A DNA stretch of 43,335 nt from contig SHYG01000010.1 in assembly GCA_009692925.1 (NCBI GenBank), forward strand, positions 1 to 43,335. Direction: 5' to 3'. Source of the DNA: Dehalococcoidia bacterium. Lineage in GTDB: Bacteria > Chloroflexota > Dehalococcoidia > Lucifugimonadales > UBA3495. Shown here piece after piece: positions 33,406-40,628 of this stretch (positions are counted from its first letter, which is position 1; the number at the start of each line of letters is the position of its first letter). A program made the position numbers and the translations under genes. A model generated the notes under the pieces. It did no database searches and was not told where the DNA came from. It saw only the letters and a list, made by a program, of their open reading frames with translations.

Positions 33406-34503
33406 GTGCAACGCCATATCCTCCACGCAGACCTGGACGCCTTCTACGCCGCGGTGGAGCAGCTGGACGACCCCCAGTTGCGGGGCCGCCCGGTGCTGGT
33501 GGGGGGCAGCCCGGAAGGGCGGGGTGTGGTGGCCACCGCGTCTTACGAGGCGCGCCAGTTCGGGGTGCGGTCGGCCATGCCCATGCGCACCGCCCTGCGC
33601 CTGTGCCCCCAGGGGGTGCGGGTGCATCCCCGCTTTGACCGCTATCGGGAGATGTCCCAACGGGTGATGGAGCAATTTTACGCTGTCACCAGCCTGGTGG
33701 AGCCGCTATCCCTCGACGAGGCCTACCTGGACATCACTGCGGTAGTCTCCGGTGGTCAAACGCCCCTGGCGGTGGCCCTGGATCTGAAGGAGTCGGTGTG
33801 GCAGGCCACGGGACTGATCCTCTCCGTGGGGGTTGGCGCCAGCAAGTCGGTGGCCAAGATCGCCTCCGACCTCCACAAGCCCGACGGCCTGGTAGTGGTA
33901 GCGCCGGGGGATGAGGCAGACTTTTTGGCCCCCTTGCTGGTGGGCAAGCTGTGGGGCATCGGCCCTAAAACGGCGGAGCGGTTGCACGGGGAGGGCATCC
34001 AGACCATTGGGCAACTGGCCGCCCGCGACGCCGAGTGGTTCTTGCGCCGGTTTGGCAAGCGGGGCGAGCACCTGCGGGCCAAGGCCCTGGGGCAGGACCG
34101 GGAGCCGGTGCATACGGATCACGTCACCAAGTCGGTCAGCGCCGAGAACACCTTCGCCACCGACCTGGCGGACCCGCAGGAGATTCGGCTGGAGCTGGCG
34201 CGTTTGGCGAGCCGCGTGGCCCAGCGGCTGGCGCGCCACGAGCTGCGGGGCCGCACGGTGACGGTGAAGCTGCGCCTGTCCGACTTCACCACCTTCACCC
34301 GCCAGGCCACCTTGCCCAGCCACACCTGCGCCGAGGCGGATATTAGCGACGCCGCCTGGCGGCTGGCCGCGCTGGAGCTGGCGCCGGGGCGGGCCTTCCG
34401 CCTGCTGGGCGTGGGCGTATCTATTCTGATCGAGGCAGATGCTGAAGGCGGGGTTCCTGCTGCAGCGGCGGTGCGGCAGCTAGAGCTGGCGCTGTTTGGG
34501 TGA
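33406..34503 (+). CDS. dinB: DNA polymerase IV (Y family)
   Basis: Translesion DNA polymerase. ILHADLDAFYAAVEQ (first catalytic Asp), ATASYEARQFGVRSAMP, VEPLSLDEAYLDIT (second Asp-Glu pair), GVGASKSVAKIASD, PLLVGKLWGIGPKTAERLH (helix-hairpin-helix) and KSVSAENTFATDL for the little finger are all present and in order. 365 residues; it ends after the little finger domain without a clear clamp-binding motif. Start is GTG 33406, AGGAG 8 bp upstream. It stands alone, convergent with the toxin gene. No LexA-type box could be made out with confidence upstream. Confidence 0.94.
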   Translation: MQRHILHADLDAFYAAVEQLDDPQLRGRPVLVGGSPEGRGVVATASYEARQFGVRSAMPMRTALRLCPQGVRVHPRFDRYREMSQRVMEQFYAVTSLVEPLSLDEAYLDITAVVSGGQTPLAVALDLKESVWQATGLILSVGVGASKSVAKIASDLHKPDGLVVVAPGDEADFLAPLLVGKLWGIGPKTAERLHGEGIQTIGQLAARDAEWFLRRFGKRGEHLRAKALGQDREPVHTDHVTKSVSAENTFATDLADPQEIRLELARLASRVAQRLARHELRGRTVTVKLRLSDFTTFTRQATLPSHTCAEADISDAAWRLAALELAPGRAFRLLGVGVSILIEADAEGGVPAAAAVRQLELALFG

Positions 34504-34508
34504 GGGGG

Positions 34509-34859
34509 CTAGACCTGGCCAGGTAAGTCCAGGGCGATGAGCAAGGCCCGCTCCAGTTGTCGCATCGACGGGAGGGAGATGGTTCCCCGTGGCTGCTGCC
34601 CGAGCCGCCGCTTATCTATGGCGCGGGCTTGTTCGGCCATTGCAACCGAATCTACTTCAAGGCGGCCCTCTCCTGCCGGGAGCAGCACCTGGGTGCGGAA
34701 CACGCGCTGCCGTCGGTATGTGGTACAGGGTACGGTCAGTATCACGGAGCTATGCTCGTTGATGGTGTTGGGGCTGACAATAACCACCGGCCGCGTCCCT
34801 GCCTGCTCCGAGCCCTCCGTGGGGTCTAGGCGGGCGTAGTATATGTCTCCGCGCTTCAC
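34509..34859 (-). CDS. mazF: MazF/PemK-type endoribonuclease toxin
   Basis: 116 residues with the toxin fold signature: VKRGDIYYARLDPTEGSEQA, GTRPVVIVSPNTINE, VILTVPCTTY, EVDSVAMAEQARAIDKRRLG. MazF-type toxins cleave mRNA at short motifs. GTG 34859 is chosen since it overlaps the antitoxin stop by 4 bp (GTGA) and the fold starts at VKRGDIY; the longer reading adds a proline-rich piece inside the antitoxin gene. Probably kept in check by the protein encoded just upstream. Confidence 0.9.
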   Translation of the reverse strand: MKRGDIYYARLDPTEGSEQAGTRPVVIVSPNTINEHSSVILTVPCTTYRRQRVFRTQVLLPAGEGRLEVDSVAMAEQARAIDKRRLGQQPRGTISLPSMRQLERALLIALDLPGQV

Positions 34860-35140
34860 CGGGGGAGGTGGTGGCGCTCGCCGAGTTGGAACGCCTCCCA
34901 ATCCGAGACGGCAAACTCCTCCGCAATCTTGAGTGCCTCCGCCTGATAATCCTTGTCCCGGCCCATCTCAGCCAGGTCGGCGTCAATGGCGGCGCGCTCC
35001 AGGGCGGCCAGCTCCCGGCGGAGAGCGGCGGCAACCAGCTGATTCCGGCTCTTGGCCTTGCCGTCCCGCACCGCCTGGTCCACCGCCGCCACCAGTGCCG
35101 CAGGCAAGGCTAAAGTAGTACGTAGTGTCTGTTCACGCAT
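34856..35140 (-). CDS. mazE: Antitoxin, ribbon-helix-helix type (MazE-like)
   Basis: 94 residues. MREQTLRTTLALPAALVAAV forms the beta strand and helix of a ribbon-helix-helix DNA-binding domain, with KSRNQLVAAALRREL as the second helix; the C-terminal half is charged and probably wraps the toxin. AGGA lies 5 bp before ATG 35140. The operator 18 bp upstream is a long perfect inverted repeat, fitting autorepression by an antitoxin dimer. Order antitoxin then toxin with translational overlap is the standard arrangement. Confidence 0.85.
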   Translation of the reverse strand: MREQTLRTTLALPAALVAAVDQAVRDGKAKSRNQLVAAALRRELAALERAAIDADLAEMGRDKDYQAEALKIAEEFAVSDWEAFQLGERHHLPR

Positions 35141-35157
35141 ATAATCCTGCCGAATGT

Positions 35158-35199
35158 GATGTCTAATATGATGCTATAATAAGCATCATATTAGACATC
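35158..35199. promoter_or_regulatory. Operator of the toxin-antitoxin pair, 18-bp perfect inverted repeat
   Basis: Arms GATGTCTAATATGATGCT and AGCATCATATTAGACATC, no mismatch, 6-base spacer ATAATA. AT-rich, unlike its surroundings. The spacer region supplies TATTAT/TATAAT hexamers on the two strands, so a bound antitoxin would cover a promoter. Confidence 0.8.
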
Positions 35200-35249
35200 T
35201 TGGTAGAATCCGCGCCCTCCGTGAAGTTCCGCGTCTGGATATGGATCCC

Positions 35250-36020
35250 CTACCGGAACAGGTCCTTGTCCGGGTCCCGCAGCAGCGCCTGGTGGCTGGC
35301 GCTCTCGCTGGGCTGGTAGGGATAGCCCCTAATCAGCACCACCGGCACGCCTAGTACCTTGCCTGCCGCCAGCTCCGCCGCCGCCGCCAGCTCGTCGGCC
35401 ACGCACAGCACAGTGGTGTGCAGCGTCTTGCCGTGGGCGTCCTCCTGGCCCACGTAGCTCAACATGGGGTCTATGCCCGCCACTCCGATGGCTACGTTGG
35501 TGGCGCCGCTGCGCCAGGGCCGGCCAAAGGTGTCGGAGATGATTACCGCGGTGGTCACGCCGAGGCGCTGCTGGATTCCCTGCCGGATTCGCCGGGCTGA
35601 GGCGTCGGGGTCCAGGGGCAGCAGGCAAAGCGTGGTGGCGCCGGGTACGTTGGAGGCGTCCACCCCAGCGTTGGCGCAGATGAAGCCGTGGTAGGTCTCG
35701 CTGATGATCACCCCCCGGTCCATGCGCACAATCCGCTTGCTCTCCCGCAGCACCACCTCGGTATGCCGGGGGTCCCGCCGGTGCCCCTCGGATATCGTTA
35801 TGGCCAGGGGCGACGGCGTCACGTCTTCCAACCGCACCACCCGGCCTTCCGCCTTGGAGACGACTTTCTGCGTCACCACCACCACATCTCCGGGCTGGAT
35901 GGCCGTGCCCTGGTTTTGGGCCGCCGACACTAGCAGGGCGGCCAGGTCGTCGCCGGGCTGGACTTCCGGCATGCCGGTGATGCCGATGATGCGAATCTCC
36001 GATGGTATGGCTGGGGGCAT
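35250..36020 (-). CDS. cofE: Coenzyme F420:L-glutamate ligase CofE
   Basis: Adds glutamate residues to F420-0 using GTP. 256 residues with IIGITGMPEVQPGDDLAALL, VVTQKVVSKAEGRVV, GFICANAGVDASNVPGA and IISDTFGRPWRSGATNVAIG, the CofE hallmarks. No other F420 gene is nearby. The 140-bp spacer to the divergent adenosyltransferase gene presumably holds both promoters, but I see no strong consensus. Presence of CofE indicates use of the deazaflavin F420, which fits several Chloroflexota. Confidence 0.93.
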   Translation of the reverse strand: MPPAIPSEIRIIGITGMPEVQPGDDLAALLVSAAQNQGTAIQPGDVVVVTQKVVSKAEGRVVRLEDVTPSPLAITISEGHRRDPRHTEVVLRESKRIVRMDRGVIISETYHGFICANAGVDASNVPGATTLCLLPLDPDASARRIRQGIQQRLGVTTAVIISDTFGRPWRSGATNVAIGVAGIDPMLSYVGQEDAHGKTLHTTVLCVADELAAAAELAAGKVLGVPVVLIRGYPYQPSESASHQALLRDPDKDLFR

Positions 36021-36160
36021 CGCTTGCTACCTCAACTGGATTGGAAGCCAGTATAGCCGCCCGCATAGCACAGTGCTACAATTGCTGTACTGGGGTTCCT
36101 GACCCAGATACATGACAGCCTGGGCAGCCGGCGGAAGGCTGGCGGCGAGGGTATTTACAT

Positions 36161-36745
36161 ATGACCGCATCATCGTCCTCCTATCGCAAGCGGGTCTACA
36201 CCAAAACCGGCGACAAGGGCGAGACCAGCCTGCTCTACGGCGGCCGCGTCTCCAAGAACAACCCCCACAGCGAGGCCTACGGCATCACCGACGAAGCGGT
36301 GTCCGCTATGGGCTTGGCCCGCGCCCTGTCGGAGGATCAGCGGGTGAAGGACATCTTGCGGGAGCTGCAGCGGGAGCTTTTCGCCATCGCCGCCGAGCTG
36401 GCCACAGACCCGGAAAAGTATGACATGTTCAAACAGCACTTCAAGCCGATAACTGCCGAGATGGTGACCAGCCTGGAGAACTCCATTGACTCCCTGGAAG
36501 AGGGCATTGAGATGCCCAAGGTGTTCATCCTGCCCGGCGGCTCTCCCGCCTCCGCGGCCATCGACTTGGCTCGGTGCATCGTCCGCACTGGGGAGCGCCG
36601 CGTAGTAGCCCTCCGCGAGGCCGGCAAGCTGACCAACGATATTATCGTCCAGTATCTAAACCGCCTTGGTGATCTGCTCTTTGTGCTGGCCCGGTATCAA
36701 GACCGGGAGCTGCCCCTGGAGCGCGTCACCGGGGAGCGAGCTTAG
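36161..36745 (+). CDS. Cob(I)alamin adenosyltransferase, PduO type
   Basis: Transfers the adenosyl group from ATP to cob(I)alamin, making adenosylcobalamin. 194 residues: RKRVYTKTGDKGETSLLYGG at the N-terminus, then CIVRTGERRVVAL, NDIIVQYLNRLGDLLFVLAR at the active site. The segment AYGITDEAVSAMGLARAL differs from the usual AYGTVDELNSALG, with Ala in place of the Leu-Asn. Whether that matters is unclear. Start ATG 36161. It is followed 1 bp after the stop by heptad repeat E. Confidence 0.9.
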   Translation: MTASSSSYRKRVYTKTGDKGETSLLYGGRVSKNNPHSEAYGITDEAVSAMGLARALSEDQRVKDILRELQRELFAIAAELATDPEKYDMFKQHFKPITAEMVTSLENSIDSLEEGIEMPKVFILPGGSPASAAIDLARCIVRTGERRVVALREAGKLTNDIIVQYLNRLGDLLFVLARYQDRELPLERVTGERA

Positions 36746-36746
36746 A

Positions 36747-36923
36747 GCTGTCAGCTGTCAGCTATCAGCCTTCAGCCCCCGCCCGACCTAGCAGGGTGCT
36801 GAAAAACCCCGATCTTGCGAAAAATGGACGGACTCTCAGATACGACAATTGGGACGATTTCGGGCCGTCGACCCCTTTTTCAGCACCCTGCTAGGTGGGG
36901 CGGGGGCTGAAAGCTGAAGGCTG
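36747..36923. repeat. Heptad hairpin repeat, copy E, split by a 99-bp element
   Basis: TCAGC units up to CTTCAGCCCCCGCCCGACC, then the inserted 99-bp element with its CTAG duplication, then GGTGGGGCGGGGGCTGAAAG and GCTGA units. Removing the insertion and one CTAG copy restores a hairpin much like copies A and B (arms CAGCCCCCGCC / GGCGGGGGCTG). Confidence 0.85.
36792..36890. mobile_element. 99-bp MITE, copy 1
   Basis: Terminal inverted repeats CAGGGTGCTGAAAAA / TTTTTCAGCACCCTG, perfect over 15 bp, and 4-bp target duplications CTAG on both sides (36788-36791, 36891-36894). No coding capacity. Inserted in the loop of heptad repeat E. Confidence 0.9.
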
Positions 36924-36930
36924 CATCGCC

Positions 36931-37581
36931 ATGAGCCACACTCCAAACATCGTCGTCATAGACTACCAGTCAGGGAACTTGCGCAGCGTGGCCAAGGCGC
37001 TGGAGTCGGTGGGCGTCACGCCACTGGTCACCGGCGACCCGAAGCGCCTGGACTCGGCGGACAGTCTCATCCTGCCCGGCGTAGGCTCCGGCCCGGCAGC
37101 CATGGCCGCACTGCGGGAGCGCGGGCTGGTGGAGCCGCTGCGCCAGTTCGCCGCCTCGGGCCGCCCGTTCTTGGGGGTGTGTCTGGGCCTGCAGCTTCTG
37201 CTGGAGCGCACCGAAGAGGGCGATGCTCCATGTCTGGGCATCCTCCGAGGTCAGGTGCGGCGCCTGCCCTCCGGGCTGAAGGTGCCCCACATGGGATGGA
37301 ACGGAGTCCAGTTCAGGCAGCCGCACCCCCTGTTCCGGGGCATTCCCAAAGACACCCACTTCTACTTTGTCCACAGCTACTACGCCGACCCGGAAGACCG
37401 GGAGGGCGTGGCTGGCGTCACCGACTACGGCATCCCCTTCTGCAGCGTTTACGCCCGGGACAACCTGGTGGCCACCCAGTTCCACCCGGAGAAGAGCGGT
37501 ATCTTAGGGCTGCGCATTTACGAGAACTTTGTGGCCTTCACCCAGGACCACGCCGTGCTGCGGACTCCCGCCACAGGCTGA
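36931..37581 (+). CDS. hisH: Imidazole glycerol phosphate synthase glutaminase subunit HisH
   Basis: Class I glutamine amidotransferase that supplies ammonia to HisF in histidine synthesis. 216 residues. VVIDYQSGNLRSVAKALE starts the fold; LILPGVGSG and FLGVCLGLQLLLE carry the oxyanion loop and nucleophile Cys; VATQFHPEKSG has the catalytic His and Glu. ATG 36931 is chosen over the upstream GTG that lies in the repeat. It is followed by hisA at 21 bp; hisF is not in the window. Confidence 0.95.
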   Translation: MSHTPNIVVIDYQSGNLRSVAKALESVGVTPLVTGDPKRLDSADSLILPGVGSGPAAMAALRERGLVEPLRQFAASGRPFLGVCLGLQLLLERTEEGDAPCLGILRGQVRRLPSGLKVPHMGWNGVQFRQPHPLFRGIPKDTHFYFVHSYYADPEDREGVAGVTDYGIPFCSVYARDNLVATQFHPEKSGILGLRIYENFVAFTQDHAVLRTPATG

Positions 37582-37602
37582 GCTAGCGCATTGCCCTACA
37601 GA

Positions 37603-38325
37603 ATGGAAATCATCCCCGCCATTGACCTACGGACGGGCCGCTGCGTCCGCCTTTACCAGGGGGACTACCAGCGCGAAACCGTGTTCTCCGAAGACCCAGT
37701 GGCGGTGGCCCTGGAGTGGCAGCGACAGGGTGCGCCCCGGCTGCATCTGGTAGACCTGGACGGCGCTGCCCAGGGCGTACAGGTCAATCTGCCGGTCATC
37801 CGGTCCATCCTGGTCCAGCTAACCATTCCTGTACAGGTGGGGGGTGGTGTGCGGGACGCTGCCACCGCCGATGCGCTGTTGGCCGCCGGGGCAGACCGGG
37901 TGGTGCTGGGGACCGTGGCGGTGGAAAACCCCATGCTGGTGGAGCAGCTCTGCCGGCGTCACGGCAGCCAGCGGGTGGTGGTGGCCATCGATGCGCGGGA
38001 CGGGCAGGTGGCTACCAGGGGCTGGCGGGAGACCACCTCGGTCAGCGCGGTGGTTCTGGCCGACGAGATGGTTGCCCTGGGGGTTTGCCGGCTGCTGTAC
38101 ACCGACATCGCCCGGGACGGCACGCTTACCGGCCCCAACGTGGCGGCCAACGCGGCGCTGGTACGGCAGACCGGGCTGGCGGTGCAGGCCTCCGGGGGCG
38201 TGTCCTCGCTGGAGCACATCCGGCAGCTGAAAGTGGCTGGCGTGGAGGGGGTAGTCATGGGGCAGGCGCTGTACACCGGCGCCATAGCGCTGTGGGAGGC
38301 GCTGGCGGTGGCGGCTAGCGGCTGA
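37603..38325 (+). CDS. hisA: Phosphoribosylformimino-AICAR phosphate isomerase HisA
   Basis: Isomerises ProFAR to PRFAR, one step before HisH/HisF. A TIM barrel of 240 residues: MEIIPAIDLRTGRCVRLYQG (first catalytic Asp), VQVGGGVRDAATADALLAAG, RVVLGTVAVENP, YTDIARDGTLTGPNV (second Asp) and QASGGVSSLEHI. ATG 37603 matches the family start; the TTG 12 bases earlier is the alternative. Its last 11 bases overlap the end of the convergent GNAT gene. Confidence 0.95.
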   Translation: MEIIPAIDLRTGRCVRLYQGDYQRETVFSEDPVAVALEWQRQGAPRLHLVDLDGAAQGVQVNLPVIRSILVQLTIPVQVGGGVRDAATADALLAAGADRVVLGTVAVENPMLVEQLCRRHGSQRVVVAIDARDGQVATRGWRETTSVSAVVLADEMVALGVCRLLYTDIARDGTLTGPNVAANAALVRQTGLAVQASGGVSSLEHIRQLKVAGVEGVVMGQALYTGAIALWEALAVAASG

Positions 38326-38941
38326 AGGCCGAGGGCGGCCGCGGCTCCGACACCGGGGTGCGGGACTGGCTCTCCGGCGCGGTATCCTTGTAGAGACAAC
38401 GGGCTTCCAGATGGCCCTCCGCCGTAGCCAGCCAGTCGTCCCGTCGCACTTCCATGAGCAGGAAGTCCTGGGAGAAGCGGCGCACCATTTTAACCGGCGC
38501 AAACCCGCACCGGGTAAAGCACTTCTGCGCGCGCTTGTTCCAGTCCAGGGTGTGCAGATAGACCCGTTTCAGGTTCTTTTGCGAGAAGGCGTAGTCCAAG
38601 AGGGTGGTCACGGCATCGTAGCCGTAGGTGTTGCCCCAATACTCCCGGTCTCCGATGACGATGCCCAGCTCCGCTTCCATGTTCAGGGTGTCCAGGTCGT
38701 AGTACATGCAGTTGCCGATGAACTTGCCGTCCTGGGTTTCAATGGCAAAGTGCTGTGAGCCGGGAGTGGGGTAGCGCAACTGGTCCTGGAACATCTTCAG
38801 GTATCGTTCGTAGTTCATGGTCAGGGGATAGGTGGCATCCAGACGGGCGATCTCCGGGTCGCACCGCCAGATGTAATCCCGCTCGGCGTCTTCCACCCGC
38901 TTTTCCCGCAGGACGATTCGTGCTCCCTGCAACTGCACCAC
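38315..38941 (-). CDS. GNAT-family acetyltransferase (RimJ/RimL-like)
   Basis: 208 residues, starting with GTG 38941 one base after the Nudix stop. VVQLQGARIVLREKRVEDAE is the standard start of this branch; AELGIVIGDREYWGNTYGYD holds the acetyl-CoA pyrophosphate-binding loop region, and YLHTLDWNKRAQKCFTRCGF the C-terminal helix-strand motif. Likely acetylates a protein N-terminus or small amine; the substrate cannot be inferred. The last 25 residues are a polar, proline-rich tail. Confidence 0.85.
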   Translation of the reverse strand: MVQLQGARIVLREKRVEDAERDYIWRCDPEIARLDATYPLTMNYERYLKMFQDQLRYPTPGSQHFAIETQDGKFIGNCMYYDLDTLNMEAELGIVIGDREYWGNTYGYDAVTTLLDYAFSQKNLKRVYLHTLDWNKRAQKCFTRCGFAPVKMVRRFSQDFLLMEVRRDDWLATAEGHLEARCLYKDTAPESQSRTPVSEPRPPSAFSR

Positions 38942-38942
38942 G

Positions 38943-39446
38943 CTAGACCGCTTCCTTCCTGTGTCCTTCCCCTTGCATGGATGCCGACGGCGACGGCGAA
39001 GGACTCTGCTCAATTAGCATCAACGCTTGGCGCAGCACCTCTGCTTCGTTGGCGTAGGTCAGGGCGTGCAGCGCCTCGTCCGCGGGGAACCACTGCACCA
39101 CTTCAAACTCCGGGTCGTGGTCTTGGGTGTTGCCGCCCATGGGCACCATCAGGTAGAAGTGCACCGTCTTGTGGTAGTGGACGGCCCCCTGGGGGTCGGC
39201 AAACCAGTAGTTGATGCTGCCGATGGGAGCTTCGACTCGGACCTCAAGCCCGGTCTCCTCTCGCACCTCGCGCAGGGCCGTGCCCTCCATGGTTTCCCCA
39301 GGGTTGGGAGTGCCCTTGGCTAAGCTCCAGCGCACCGGCTGCTCCCGGCCGCACAGCACCACTTCCAGGCGGCCGCTCTCTTGGCGATAGACCACGCCGC
39401 CCGCCGAGACCAGGCGCTCCACTCGGGATTTGGACTTTTTTGCCAA
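38943..39446 (-). CDS. Nudix hydrolase
   Basis: 167 residues. The Nudix box is complete: GTPNPGETMEGTALREVREE followed by TGLEV (G-x5-E-x7-R-E-x2-E-E-x-G). VSAGGVVYRQESGRLEVVLC, with WSLAKGTPNPGE, resembles ApaH-like/Ap4A or diadenosine-type hydrolases, but substrate is uncertain. The C-terminus is serine- and proline-rich and probably disordered. First gene of a two-gene unit with the GNAT protein. The start ATG 39446 lies 21 bp from the second MITE. Confidence 0.9.
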   Translation of the reverse strand: MAKKSKSRVERLVSAGGVVYRQESGRLEVVLCGREQPVRWSLAKGTPNPGETMEGTALREVREETGLEVRVEAPIGSINYWFADPQGAVHYHKTVHFYLMVPMGGNTQDHDPEFEVVQWFPADEALHALTYANEAEVLRQALMLIEQSPSPSPSASMQGEGHRKEAV

Positions 39447-39466
39447 TTGGACACTCCCTGGTCTAG

Positions 39467-39565
39467 CAGGCTGCTGGAAAACCCCGATCTTGCGAAAAAT
39501 GGACGGACTCTCAGATACGAAAATTGGGACGATTTCGGGCCGTCGACCCCTTTTTCAGCACCCTG
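39467..39565. mobile_element. 99-bp MITE, copy 2
   Basis: Same orientation as copy 1 and nearly identical, with CTAG on both sides (39463-39466, 39566-39569). The left end reads CAGGCTGCTGGAAAA, two changes from the consensus. It lies just upstream of the Nudix gene, so it may carry or replace part of that promoter. Confidence 0.9.
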
Positions 39566-39672
39566 CTAGCTGGGTTCACGGCTGCGATGCGGTTGCTGAT
39601 GCCATTGTACGGGTCGCCAGTTTGGGGCGTCAACCTTAAAATGGACAGGGCATCCGGCGATTCTAGGAGGAT

Positions 39673-39942
39673 TCAGCCGCGGCCTCCGGCGATGGCAGGC
39701 ACAAAATGCACCTCGCTGTTTTCGCCCACCTTTTCCAGCAGCCCCAGGGTAGCCACCTCGCCATCTACCGACACCGCCAGGCTGGGGAGAACGCGGCCTC
39801 CCGCCACCAGCCGCGCCTTGATGCCGGGGTATAGCTGCTCCAGCCCGTCAATAATCTGGCGGACGTTGCCCCCCGGCACTTGGGCCTGCTTGGCCCCGCC
39901 GGCCAGCGGCTGGAGCATGGTGGGGATAAACACAGTGGCCAC
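39673..39942 (-). CDS. MoaD/ThiS-family ubiquitin-like protein
   Basis: 89 residues with the beta-grasp pattern: VFIPTMLQPLAGG, VRQIIDGLEQLYPGIKARLV, LAVSVDGEVATLG and VHFVPAIAGGRG. The family carries sulfur on a C-terminal Gly-Gly thiocarboxylate (molybdopterin, thiamin or cysteine synthesis). Here Gly-Gly is followed by Arg-Gly before the stop, so the usual terminus is masked and would need trimming. It lies downstream of coxM-coxS, beyond a terminator hairpin and heptad repeat F, so a molybdopterin role is suggested only by proximity. Confidence 0.82.
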   Translation of the reverse strand: MATVFIPTMLQPLAGGAKQAQVPGGNVRQIIDGLEQLYPGIKARLVAGGRVLPSLAVSVDGEVATLGLLEKVGENSEVHFVPAIAGGRG

Positions 39943-39960
39943 GTTGGGCCTTCTCCGCGG

Positions 39961-40034
39961 TCAGCCTGCGAGCCGTCAGCCCGTCAGCTTTCAGCCTCCA
40001 CCTCGAAGGTAGGGGAAGGGGCTGACGGCTGAAC
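39961..40034. repeat. Heptad hairpin repeat, copy F
   Basis: TCAGCCTGCGAGCCGTCAGC and TCAGCTTTCAGCC on the left, CACCTCGAAGGT centre, GGGGCTGACGGCTGAA on the right. It lies upstream of the MoaD-like gene and is the only copy not directly beside a stop codon. Confidence 0.75.
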
Positions 40035-40066
40035 GCTACTTGCTTCTTCGATGGTTCGCTGAAATG

Positions 40067-40099
40067 AAGCAGGGGCAGGAATCATTCCTACCCCTGCTT
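40067..40099 (-). terminator. Terminator downstream of coxS
   Basis: AAGCAGGGGCAGGAAT pairs with ATTCCTACCCCTGCTT with a single mismatch around one base. It is 45 bp past the coxS stop; on the minus strand it is followed by TCATTTC, a modest T run. Confidence 0.65.
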
Positions 40100-40143
40100 A
40101 TCGCCGGTTCCGTTTCCGGAGCTAGTTGGTCAACTTCTGGGGC

Positions 40144-40626
40144 TTACTTTGATGCCTTCATGGTCTCTTCGGCCTGGAGCACCGCCCGGATAATCTTGTC
40201 GTAGCCGGTGCAGCGGCACAGGTTGCCCGCCAGCCAGTGGCGAATGCGATGCTCATCGGCGTCGGGCTCCTGGTCCAGCAGGGCCTTGGAGGCCATGATG
40301 AACCCGGGGGTGCAGATGCCGCATTGCAGCGCCGCCTGCTCCAGAAAGGCCTGCTGCATCGGGTGCAACCCTTGCGGCGTGGCCAAGCCCTCAATGGTGG
40401 TAATCTCCTTGCCCTGGGCCTCTACGCCCAGCACCAGGCAGGAGGTGACGATGCGCCCGTCAAACATGACGGTGCAGGCGCCGCAGTTGCCGTCGTTGCA
40501 GCCCTCTTTGGTGCCGGTCATGCCCAGCACGTCCCGCAGGCATTCCAGCAGGCTCTGGCGCGGCTCGCAGAGAAAGTTGACCTCGTTGCCGTTAATGGTG
40601 GTTGTTACGTGAACAAGTCCGGGCAT
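40144..40626 (-). CDS. coxS: 2Fe-2S subunit of a xanthine dehydrogenase/CO dehydrogenase-type hydroxylase
   Basis: Electron-transfer subunit of molybdenum hydroxylases. 160 residues. The plant-type 2Fe-2S site is GCNDGNCGACTVMFDG with a further Cys at SCLVLG; the second cluster domain has QCGICTPGF and LAGNLCRCTGY. It starts 2 bp after coxM ends. The catalytic large subunit (CoxL/XdhA type) is not in the window on either side, so the enzyme cannot be completed from these genes alone. Confidence 0.93.
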   Translation of the reverse strand: MPGLVHVTTTINGNEVNFLCEPRQSLLECLRDVLGMTGTKEGCNDGNCGACTVMFDGRIVTSCLVLGVEAQGKEITTIEGLATPQGLHPMQQAFLEQAALQCGICTPGFIMASKALLDQEPDADEHRIRHWLAGNLCRCTGYDKIIRAVLQAEETMKASK

Positions 40627-40628
40627 GG

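Noticed and set aside
16268-40034. Heptad repeats as a CRISPR array
   Set aside because: Units are only 7-8 bp, there are no spacers of constant length, copies are scattered and each is a hairpin. No cas gene is present.
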